Source of the DNA: Methanosarcina sp.
GTDB taxonomy: Archaea; Halobacteriota; Methanosarcinia; Methanosarcinales; Methanosarcinaceae
Length of the DNA: 12,792 nucleotides
Reading direction: 5' to 3'
Assembly (NCBI GenBank): GCA_013330315.1
Contig: DUIO01000025.1
Coordinates: 273 to 13,064 of the forward strand
Positions 1 through 6,415 of the stretch are shown here, in pieces. A program made the translations under genes and the position numbers. The notes beneath the pieces are model-generated. The model saw nothing but the letters and a program-made list of their open reading frames with translations. It searched no databases and had not been told where the DNA came from. The first letter of the stretch is position 1; every line of letters starts with the position of its first letter.

Positions 1-1
1 A

Positions 2-337
2 CGGGTAAAAGTTCAATCTGAAGAAAGCAATAAGGCTGAATCCGGGATAGGTCGAGGGAATAATACAGAATCTAATACAGAATCCGGGGCTGGAAAATTA
101 CCTGGATTCGGGGTAAAAATCAGTCTCGAAAAGAAGAACGCAGTGACGGAGAAGTTTCCTGAGGAAAGGCTTGAGGATGAAATTCCTGCAGTCGGAATAT
201 TTCCAGATGACAATCTTTCGGACGAAAAACCCTCCAGGACTCCGGATAAAGCCGTAAAACCGGTAAAGCAGAGCCAGAAAAAAGGAAAAGAAAAGTCTGC
301 AGTACCCAGACAGTATAACCTTGGTGATTACCTGTGA
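2..337 (+). CDS. mre11: Mre11 nuclease, C-terminal tail (5' end outside window)
   Basis: An open frame enters from the left edge and runs without a stop to TGA at 335-337. Only the last 111 residues are present, so none of the phosphoesterase motifs can be checked. The visible part is hydrophilic and low in complexity (Glu/Lys/Ser/Asn-rich), as expected of the poorly conserved linker and tail of archaeal Mre11, and ends in the more hydrophobic motif QYNLGDYL. The identification rests mainly on context: the stop overlaps the GTG start of rad50 (GTGA at 334-337), and mre11 directly upstream of rad50 is the usual archaeal order. In the family, Mre11 is a Mn-dependent 3'-5' exonuclease and endonuclease whose C-terminal part docks onto the Rad50 coiled-coil base. 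A separate gene starting at an internal codon (for example GTG 140, read with ACG 143 next) is less likely, because the frame is open from the window edge. Confidence 0.8.
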   Translation, partial: RVKVQSEESNKAESGIGRGNNTESNTESGAGKLPGFGVKISLEKKNAVTEKFPEERLEDEIPAVGIFPDDNLSDEKPSRTPDKAVKPVKQSQKKGKEKSAVPRQYNLGDYL

Positions 338-3300
338 AGCTGAAAAACCTGTATATAGAAAATATCCGGAGTTATAAAAAACTGGACTTCACTTTCGATG
401 ACGGAGTGACCGTGATTTCCGGAGTAAACGGTAGCGGGAAATCAAGCCTGCTTGAAGCCTGCTTCATGGGGCTTTTCGGGAGCAAAATTCTCTCAAAGGA
501 CTTTGTTCTTGCGGATATGATTTTTAAAGGAGCTGAGAATGCAAAGATCAACCTTGGCTTTGAACATCTCGGGCGGGAATACCTGCTTGAGCAGGCTTTC
601 AGGTACTCTTCAAAAAGTGAAAATGCTTCAAGCTCAAGGTGCGTACTTTTTGCTGACGGGGAAAATATTGTTGACCAGGCAACCCGCACTTATGAAGAAG
701 TCTGTGCCCTCCTGAATATGGATGAAGAGGCATACAGGAACTGCGCATATATCCGGCAGGGCGAAATTGACGTACTGATCAATGCAAAGCCAAAGGACAG
801 GCAGCGAATGATTGACGATTTGCTCCAGCTCGGAAAGCTTGAGGAATACCGTGAAAGGGCAGGATACGCTAAAACGGCCGTTAGAAGGCTTGAAAGAGAC
901 ACAAAAAATAATATCTCGGGAGTAAAAGCCGAAATCGAAGGGATCGAAAGTACCGAGCCCGTTATAGCTCTCAATAAGCTAAGGCAGAAGGTAAAGGAAA
1001 CGGACACTATCCTGAACGATCTTAACAATAAAAAAGAATTTGCGGCTGCACGTAAAGGAGAGCTCGATCTCAAAATTGCCGAATACAGGGAACGCCTGCA
1101 GGAAATTGAACTTTTGAAACAGGCAATACTTAAGTTTCAGGAAGATAAAGCCAGCTGCTTTAAAGAAAAGGAAGCCTTTTCAGGGGAGGTCCAGGGACAC
1201 AGGCGCGTTTTACTTGAACTAGGAGAAGAAAATTCCGGCTTGAGAGAAGAATGCGGTTTTGGAGACCTTGAAATTGAGGCTCTGCTTTTGCTCCAGGAAA
1301 AAGAGGAGTCATCTGCCAGGGAAAAAATAAGTGCAGAATCAAAAGAACTTGCTCTCCTCCTGAAAGAGGAGGAAACCGGTATTCAGGCATTGCGCGAACT
1401 TGAAAAAGAAAAAGCTGAAACCGAATTTACTCTTGTCGAATGCAGAAACAGTATCGGGGCTGCGAATAAGGAGATCGAAAGGTACAGGGAAAATATAAAG
1501 CAGCTAGAAGAGGAAAATAAAGGGCTGAGGGAAAAAGCAGGTTTTGGGACTGCCGATGAAATCGTTTCAATTATAAAGAAACTTGAAGAAGAGGAAAGCT
1601 TCCTCAGAGATCGGAAAAATGAAGTCTCGACAAAACTCGGACTTGCACTTAAGGAACAAGAGACCAGCGATACAACCATTTGCGAGCTTGAAACTGAAAT
1701 GCAAAACTGCGAAACTGCAATCCGGAAAGGGAGTACGGAAATTGAGGCGCTTGAGCAGGAACTCAGGGACAACTCAAAAGCAGTGCTGGATATTCAGGAG
1801 CAGAAATCTGGAGTTTTTGAGGGGCTGAAAACTCTCGGATTTACCGGAAATCAACTTGAAAATCTGGAAGATTTCAATGAAATTTTGCTGGAAAACAAAA
1901 ACCGGCTGCATGGAAAAGAGAAAGAGATTGAGGCTACCTTAAGGGAAATTGAAAATAGCCTCCGTAAAAACCAGGAGCTGCTCGCGGAAGGAAAGTGCCC
2001 TACCTGCGGGCAGGAGTTAAAAGGGTCAGAAGTTGCATGCACTGCAGAAGAATGCGAACAGAAAAAAGAAAAGCTTTCTTCGGAGCTTAAGGACATAAAA
2101 CTTCAAAGTGCTGAACTTGAGAAAAAGCTCAACCGGCTCAAGGACGCAAAAAAGCTGGATAAACAGATCTCTGATTACGACCTCGAAATTGAAAAGCTGG
2201 CTGAAAAGTCAAAAGCTTCAGGAAAACTGATAGAGACTCATAGAGTCCGGATAGAAGAAGAGTCCCGTAAGCTTGAGACGCTTAATAGGCGGAAACAGGA
2301 ACTTGAAACCGTAAGAGACCAGCTCACTTCAGGTATTAAAGCTCTGCAGGACCAGGAAGGTGCGGCTCAAAAAGCTCATGCTGAAAGTGAAAATGCTCTC
2401 CGGGAAGCTAAAGTTTTTGAACGAAAACTTGCCGAAAATGCCTCTGAAATCGAATCTCTGGGCGGTAAAATCCGGACATCCCTTGCGCTTATAGAAAATT
2501 ACGGGCAGAGACTTGAAGAGCTCAACGAAAGACTAAAGGCGTTTACAGATAAGGAAGCCCTGTCAAAAGAAAAACTTAAAGCTCTCGAACTTGCCCTTGA
2601 AGCTGTTCGGAGAAAAGAGGACGACGCAAGAAAAGCCCATGCCGAAAGCGAAAGGCTTCTCGGGCAGGCAAAAAAGCTTCAGGCCAACCTGCTCCATATG
2701 GAAGGCATCAGGCACAAGATATCCGAGCTTGAGGCCGGAATACGAAGCCTTTCAGAAAAAATAAGTCTCTTCGACCGTGAAATCCTTGAACGAAGCGACA
2801 GAAAAAGGCAGCTTGAAGGAAAACTGGAAGGAAATAAGCTTGCAGAACTCCAGCAGAAGCGTGCTCAGTTTGAAGAAGCATATGCAAATATTACAGAGAG
2901 AGCCAGGGAAGTAACTGCTGGGAAAGATGCTTTTCTAAAAGAAATAGGCATGATTGAAAACAGCTTAAAGCGTTTGAAGGAACTTAAAGAAGAACTGAAA
3001 GCTCTTGAAAACAAAAGGCTGTACCTTGAAGCCGTATATAATAACGCTGACGAGCTTGAAAATACCTATACGCGCGTCAGGGCTGATATGCGGGCAAGGA
3101 ACATAGGGGCACTTTCTATCCTTTTGAATGAGATGTTTGGTTTTATGTATACAAATAATGCGTATTCCCATATCGAGCTTGACCCCGAATATAACTTGAC
3201 GGTTTACAGAAAAGACGGCACACCTCTCGAGCCCAAACTTTTGAGCGGGGGAGAGCGTGCAATCTTTAACCTTGTACTGCGCTGCGCTATCTACAGGCTT

Positions 3301-3558
3301 CTTGCCCTTGGTTTTGGTGGAGATAAGCCGGACGGGCTTCCTCCGATGATCCTTGACGAGCCCACAGTTTTCCTTGACCGCGGGCATGTCAGGCAGCTTT
3401 TGAAACTCATAGACATGATGCGCAGCATCGGAGTGGGGCAGATCATAGTGGTTTCCCACGACGAGTCCCTTATAGATTCTGCTGACCATGTCTTCCAGGT
3501 TGAAAAAGACCCTCTTACCAATATGTCATCGATTACAAAGATCAGAAATAAACTTTAA
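334..3558 (+). CDS. rad50: DNA double-strand break repair ATPase Rad50
   Basis: A complete 1074-residue SMC-like ABC ATPase. It forms the ATP-driven clamp of the Mre11-Rad50 complex, which tethers and processes DNA ends. Motifs in order: Walker A GVNGSGKSS (residues 30-38); Q-loop YIRQGEID (from 139); a first coiled coil (about 170-550); zinc hook CPTC (Cys555, Cys558) for dimerisation through a shared Zn; a second coiled coil (about 570-930); ABC signature LLSGGER (about 969-975); Walker B MILDEP (1005-1010) with the D-loop FLD after it; and H-loop VVSHDE (His1042). All catalytic motifs are intact. The GTG start at 334 overlaps the mre11 stop, so translation is probably coupled; the nearby sequence offers no better start. 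The coiled coils carry internal duplications: GLRE-x2-GFG recurs 95 residues apart (302 and 397) and KAHAESE recurs 87 residues apart (680 and 767). A second Cys pair (C569, C574) follows the hook. Confidence 0.98.
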   Translation: MKLKNLYIENIRSYKKLDFTFDDGVTVISGVNGSGKSSLLEACFMGLFGSKILSKDFVLADMIFKGAENAKINLGFEHLGREYLLEQAFRYSSKSENASSSRCVLFADGENIVDQATRTYEEVCALLNMDEEAYRNCAYIRQGEIDVLINAKPKDRQRMIDDLLQLGKLEEYRERAGYAKTAVRRLERDTKNNISGVKAEIEGIESTEPVIALNKLRQKVKETDTILNDLNNKKEFAAARKGELDLKIAEYRERLQEIELLKQAILKFQEDKASCFKEKEAFSGEVQGHRRVLLELGEENSGLREECGFGDLEIEALLLLQEKEESSAREKISAESKELALLLKEEETGIQALRELEKEKAETEFTLVECRNSIGAANKEIERYRENIKQLEEENKGLREKAGFGTADEIVSIIKKLEEEESFLRDRKNEVSTKLGLALKEQETSDTTICELETEMQNCETAIRKGSTEIEALEQELRDNSKAVLDIQEQKSGVFEGLKTLGFTGNQLENLEDFNEILLENKNRLHGKEKEIEATLREIENSLRKNQELLAEGKCPTCGQELKGSEVACTAEECEQKKEKLSSELKDIKLQSAELEKKLNRLKDAKKLDKQISDYDLEIEKLAEKSKASGKLIETHRVRIEEESRKLETLNRRKQELETVRDQLTSGIKALQDQEGAAQKAHAESENALREAKVFERKLAENASEIESLGGKIRTSLALIENYGQRLEELNERLKAFTDKEALSKEKLKALELALEAVRRKEDDARKAHAESERLLGQAKKLQANLLHMEGIRHKISELEAGIRSLSEKISLFDREILERSDRKRQLEGKLEGNKLAELQQKRAQFEEAYANITERAREVTAGKDAFLKEIGMIENSLKRLKELKEELKALENKRLYLEAVYNNADELENTYTRVRADMRARNIGALSILLNEMFGFMYTNNAYSHIELDPEYNLTVYRKDGTPLEPKLLSGGERAIFNLVLRCAIYRLLALGFGGDKPDGLPPMILDEPTVFLDRGHVRQLLKLIDMMRSIGVGQIIVVSHDESLIDSADHVFQVEKDPLTNMSSITKIRNKL

Positions 3559-3618
3559 AATCCCTTTTTCCAGAAATGGAAAGTAAATAAAAACAGGACC
3601 TGTAAAGTGGACAGATTA

Positions 3619-3696
3619 AAAAGACAGGCAAAAAAGTCAGGCAAAAAGACAGGCAAAAAGACAGGCAAAAGAGACAGGTAAAAAAGACAGGTAAAA
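3619..3696. repeat. 12-13 bp tandem repeat, six copies
   Basis: The octamer GACAGGCA or a one-base variant (GTCAGGCA, GACAGGTA) starts at 3623, 3636, 3648, 3660, 3673 and 3686, each separated by A4-6. The period is thus 12-13 bp. Read on the minus strand it gives a series of T-tracts directly downstream of the 3753-4751 gene. A 24-codon GTG frame (3606-3680) crosses it but is only a Lys-rich translation of the repeat. Confidence 0.85.
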
Positions 3697-3703
3697 GCCG
3701 GAA

Positions 3704-3762
3704 ATTACAAAAAACCTTGTAATATGTAAAAAAATAAAACCTGATGGGAAATTCATCCCATC
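3704..3762 (-). terminator. Probable terminator of the F420 oxidoreductase gene: two hairpins with T-tract
   Basis: Reading the minus strand, the stem GATGGGA / TCCCATC (3756-3762 with 3743-3749, six-base loop) spans the stop codon at 3753-3755. It is followed by TTTTATTTTTTT (about 3728-3739) and then a second perfect seven-base stem ATTACAA / TTGTAAT (3717-3723 with 3704-3710). Archaeal termination depends mainly on U-tracts, so the T-run is the more telling part. Termination is inferred, not observed. Confidence 0.6.
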
Positions 3763-4751
3763 TTCTTTAAAGCAGGTAAAACGTCTTTTCCGTACCTTTC
3801 AAGAAAAACTATCTGGTCCCCGGCTGCAGAATGGAAATAAAAATGTGTGAAACCTGCATCGATGTACTGCTTTACATATTCTATGTGCTTTTCAGGGTCT
3901 CCCGAAATACAGACTGATTTTTGAATAGTATCCCTGCCAACTACCTTGCCGTTTTGGGCAGACATCGCAGGAGTATAGATTTTATTCAGGAAAAGGGCCG
4001 GGATCATAGCCCCGGCCCAGTATTTTTTAAAGCTATCAACCACTTTTTCGGTATCATCTGTATACTCCACAAAAAGCTCCACGGCTTTTGGCATCTTCTC
4101 AAAATCTCTGCCTGCATCAGTAGCCCCTCTTCTGACCTCAGAGAGCATCCTTTCATATTCCGGTATCTCAAGAGACCCTCCTACGGTAATGAGGCCGTCT
4201 CCATAATACCCGGCAAGATAGGCGCTTTCCGGAACAAGGGAAGAAATGTAAATAGGAATCTCATTTTTGGGCAGGGTATAAAGTTTAGCCTGCTTTGTCC
4301 GATAATAGCACCCTTGAAAATCTACTTTTTCTCCTGTCCACAGGCTGCGGATAAGCTGTACGGCTTCTATCATCATTGCCTGGCGCTCTCTAAAAGTTGG
4401 CCATTCGTAAGTCACCGGATATTCGTTGAGAGCTTCCCCGGTTCCTACTCCAAGGTAAGTCCTGCCTCCCGCCAGAGAAGAGACTGTTGCTGCTGCCTGA
4501 GCAATAATTGCCGGATTATAGCGCAGGATCGGGCATGTAACCCCAGGACCCAATTCGATGGTTTCTGTCCTTGCAGCTGCAGCTCCAAGCCAGCTCCAGG
4601 TAAAGCATGCCTGCCCCTCTTCACTCCAGGGATGAAAATGGTCGCTAACGTCTATGCTTTCAAACCCATTCTTTTCGGCTGCAATTACCTGTTCCAGCAT
4701 TTCTAAAGGTGAAAACTGTTCAGGTCCAATTTTGTATCCTATTTTCAGCAT
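3753..4751 (-). CDS. F420-dependent oxidoreductase, glucose-6-phosphate dehydrogenase-like (LLM class)
   Basis: A complete 332-residue protein of the luciferase-like (beta/alpha)8 family that uses coenzyme F420 for hydride transfer. It aligns by eye along its whole length with actinobacterial F420-dependent glucose-6-phosphate dehydrogenase. The F420/active-site features are kept: SDHFHPW (Asp37, His38, Trp42), the segment ILRYNPA (75-81), and GVGTGEALNE with Glu106 in the place of the catalytic Glu109. The phosphate-binding pocket is not kept: the SGKG lysine region reads GGSLE, and the region of Arg283 (AKRW in the actinobacterial enzyme) reads QKSV. Glucose 6-phosphate is therefore an unlikely substrate; an alcohol or another small metabolite is possible but unproven. 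Start ATG at 4749-4751 is preceded by a G-run (4757-4762 on the opposite strand) at five bases, a good ribosome site. The gene stands alone, convergent with rad50. Confidence 0.9.
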   Translation of the reverse strand: MLKIGYKIGPEQFSPLEMLEQVIAAEKNGFESIDVSDHFHPWSEEGQACFTWSWLGAAAARTETIELGPGVTCPILRYNPAIIAQAAATVSSLAGGRTYLGVGTGEALNEYPVTYEWPTFRERQAMMIEAVQLIRSLWTGEKVDFQGCYYRTKQAKLYTLPKNEIPIYISSLVPESAYLAGYYGDGLITVGGSLEIPEYERMLSEVRRGATDAGRDFEKMPKAVELFVEYTDDTEKVVDSFKKYWAGAMIPALFLNKIYTPAMSAQNGKVVGRDTIQKSVCISGDPEKHIEYVKQYIDAGFTHFYFHSAAGDQIVFLERYGKDVLPALKKMG

Positions 4752-4756
4752 ATTTT

Positions 4757-4798
4757 CCCCCCATATATCTTCAGCTATGTCAAATAATTATATTTTCG
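4757..4798 (-). promoter_or_regulatory. Candidate archaeal promoter and ribosome site for the 3753-4751 gene
   Basis: On the minus strand CGAAAATATAATTA (4785-4798) resembles a BRE plus TATA box. A start site about 25 bases downstream would leave a leader of roughly a dozen bases that includes the G6 ribosome-binding run at 4757-4762. The RBS is clear; the TATA assignment is tentative because the whole spacer is AT-rich. Confidence 0.35.
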
Positions 4799-4914
4799 TA
4801 TTAATATAATATGATTTTAACGCTCTATGCAATATAACTGTGGAAAACTAATGAAGCTACGGAAGACAGTATTGGAAGATCTTAAAAAAAAGAGAGAACT
4901 TATAAAAATTCGGT

Positions 4915-5078
4915 GAGATAAAGTTCAATAAAAGATGAAAGGTTCAATAAAAAATGAAATATTTGGTAAAAGAGGAAATATTTGGTAAAAGATGAAAGAT
5001 TTAATAAAAGAAAAAAAGTATCAATAAAAGAGAAAAGGTTCAATGAAAACTGGTTCTGTAAAAAATGGTTCGATAAAA
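4915..5078. repeat. 19-bp degenerate tandem repeat, about eight copies
   Basis: The unit is close to GATGAAAGGTTCAATAAAA. Successive units start at 4915, 4934, 4953, 4972 and 4991 with an exact 19-base period, then 5010 and 5030 with 20 bases, followed by two shortened copies to about 5078. Copies differ at 3-7 positions and all end in a run of A. The array fills the spacer immediately 3' of the nuclease gene ending at 5103; on that gene's strand every unit contributes a TTTTA tract. The rest of the 4752-5102 spacer holds only the promoter noted above and a doubtful 21-codon frame (4851-4916, +). Confidence 0.85.
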
Positions 5079-5102
5079 TATCCGGTGGGCAATTTGGGCA
5101 GC

Positions 5103-5903
5103 TCACCAGTAAACAAGATAGTTGAACAGCTCGTCAGTCTGTTCTTTATATTCCCTGAAAAAGCTGTAGTCTTTTATCAGATACCCCTCTCCTTCGGGAG
5201 CAAGGTCTTCTAAATAGCCGTACCAGTAAACTACCATGCCCTCACCGAAGATGTCAGCGTATTCTCTGAATTGTTTTTTTGCATAATGCTTATGTTCGAA
5301 ATCATCCCCGAAGAGAGCTTTGCTTTCAATCCACCTGACCATATGGCCCTCTATGGGGATCGGATCAGATAGGACAAAGTCCGGGGTCTTGCCATCTCCC
5401 TGAGCTCTTATTTCAGCTTCGGTACAGTAAGAAATTCTCCTGTCATCAAGCCATTTGCGGATAATCTCTTCCCCCATTTCACCTTTTTTGCACTGCATTT
5501 CATGGGCGCGGGGTGAAAAGAAATAATCTGCGTCGAGGGCTTTTCTGATCTCTTTCCTCAGACGGCGGTTTTCTATACAGTCTAGATGCTTAAAGAGCCA
5601 GTTTATACTTTTTCGAGACATATCGCAGTTCTTGAGGATCAGAGAAGCCATGAGGGTTGGAGGAAAATATGTGTGTTCCGCAAGTTCGAGAATAGACCTT
5701 CCCTGCTTCCATCTCAAAAAGAGTTCCTTTTCCCTGGAATAGACCTTCCTGTGCTTGAACCTGGTCATCTTCACTACCTTCTGATTAAGAATGGTAGCAA
5801 TCATGCCTGCAGGCCTGGTATGTTCTTCTGAGAGACGGAACACGTCTCCAAAGTTATGCAGTGAATTGTATATTTTCTGGTATGTCTGGCGGTCCATCCT
5901 CAA
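5103..5903 (-). CDS. CDIN1 (C15orf41)/TPD-motif family predicted nuclease
   Basis: A complete protein of about 266 residues. I recognise it as an archaeal member of the family containing human CDIN1 (C15orf41), defined by a TPD motif. The N-terminal half (about 1-125) is basic and helical and probably holds helix-turn-helix DNA-binding segments (for example GRSILELAEHTYFPPTLMAS around 68-87). The C-terminal half has a PD-(D/E)XK-like nuclease core: helix KKGEMGEEII (Glu142, Glu145, Glu146), TPDF (Thr173-Pro174-Asp175), WIESK (Glu193-x-Lys195), and the helix with Gln211. All expected catalytic residues are present, so it is probably an active metal-dependent nuclease. The start is TTG 5903, with AGGG nine bases upstream; ATG 5897 is the alternative, and TGA at 5904-5906 excludes anything further upstream. 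Proximity to mre11-rad50 is suggestive but there is a gene between them. The substrate is unknown. Confidence 0.85.
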   Translation of the reverse strand: MRMDRQTYQKIYNSLHNFGDVFRLSEEHTRPAGMIATILNQKVVKMTRFKHRKVYSREKELFLRWKQGRSILELAEHTYFPPTLMASLILKNCDMSRKSINWLFKHLDCIENRRLRKEIRKALDADYFFSPRAHEMQCKKGEMGEEIIRKWLDDRRISYCTEAEIRAQGDGKTPDFVLSDPIPIEGHMVRWIESKALFGDDFEHKHYAKKQFREYADIFGEGMVVYWYGYLEDLAPEGEGYLIKDYSFFREYKEQTDELFNYLVYW

Positions 5904-5987
5904 TCATTGCATCCCTGTTCTTGCTTTAACATAGAAAATAAAATTGAACAACATGAACGAAAAGCGAACTTTTCAATATGCAGGGGC

Positions 5988-6180
5988 TTATTTTTTTCTA
6001 TAGACATCTATTCTTTTCCTTCTATATAAGCTTCTGACCATACCATCAAGCTGTATCAGGGTCTTTATAGAGCGAAACCTCGGAAGCTTAATTCTCCGGA
6101 TCAGGTCGCGAAATCCAGAAGGCTACATTAAGGAGTTTCTTTGCAGGCTTGCCTGATAAATCAGGAAGTGAAGAAATCAT
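5988..6180 (-). pseudogene. Decayed coding fragment, unrecognised
   Basis: No intact gene lies here, but two adjacent minus-strand frames look coding. The first starts at ATG 6180 (MISSLPDLSGKPAKKLLNVA, then TAA at 6088). The second, one base out of phase and open from 6122 to TAA at 5988, reads RDLIRRIKLPRF, then SIKTLIQLDGMV, and ends RIDVYRKK. The codon choice (CTG, CTT, ATC, AGA, AGG) resembles real genes in this window. Joining them with one frameshift near 6120 gives about 65 residues. This could be a small gene broken by an indel or the 3' remnant of a longer one. I do not recognise the product, and chance cannot be excluded. Confidence 0.25.
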
Positions 6181-6415
6181 TTTTTCGTTTTTCTGTTTCT
6201 GGATATTTCTTTTGAAGCTTCAGCCTGCGGCTCCGTTTCAAGTTAATTCAGTTTTGAATATTTTGAATAATTCCAGTTTGACCTGAGTCAGGCCGGATTT
6301 TTTTCAGTTATTTTGATTAAACCTTAAGTTTACTTAAAATTAACTTAAATTACTTCTTCTTTTATAGGTTAATTTCGAGCTTCCAGGGTATTTCTTTTTC
6401 GGTAGGGAGATCTTT
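6181..6415. other. Non-coding AT-rich spacer with a small palindrome
   Basis: No supported gene. It contains the direct repeat TTTTGAATA twice (6252-6269) and the 11-base palindrome CCTGAGTCAGG (6282-6292), followed by CCGG and a T-run on the plus strand. Just to the left, two mutually exclusive stems share bases: CAGGC-TT-GCCTG (6144-6155) and CCTGA-TAAA-TCAGG (6152-6165). There is no flanking gene that would clearly use these as a terminator. Confidence 0.5.

Noticed and set aside
3606..3680. 24-codon Lys/Gly/Thr-rich plus-strand frame with GTG start after rad50
   Set aside because: It arises entirely from the 12-13 bp repeat and has low complexity; no independent evidence for translation.
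3921..4706. 261-codon plus-strand frame opposite the F420 oxidoreductase
   Set aside because: Shadow of a well-supported gene on the other strand; its Cys/His-rich translation matches no family I know.
4900..5106. 68-codon minus-strand frame starting with a GTG that overlaps the stop of the nuclease gene (GTGA)
   Set aside because: The overlap resembles translational coupling, but nearly the whole frame is a translation of the 19-bp AT repeat, giving Phe/Leu-rich sequence, and the period is not a multiple of three. No ribosome site beyond the nuclease gene itself was noted.
6022..6190. Plus-strand small RNA suggested by a TATA-like CTATATAAGC and downstream stems ending in a T-run
   Set aside because: The stems are short and mutually exclusive, and the same stretch reads better as decayed minus-strand coding sequence.
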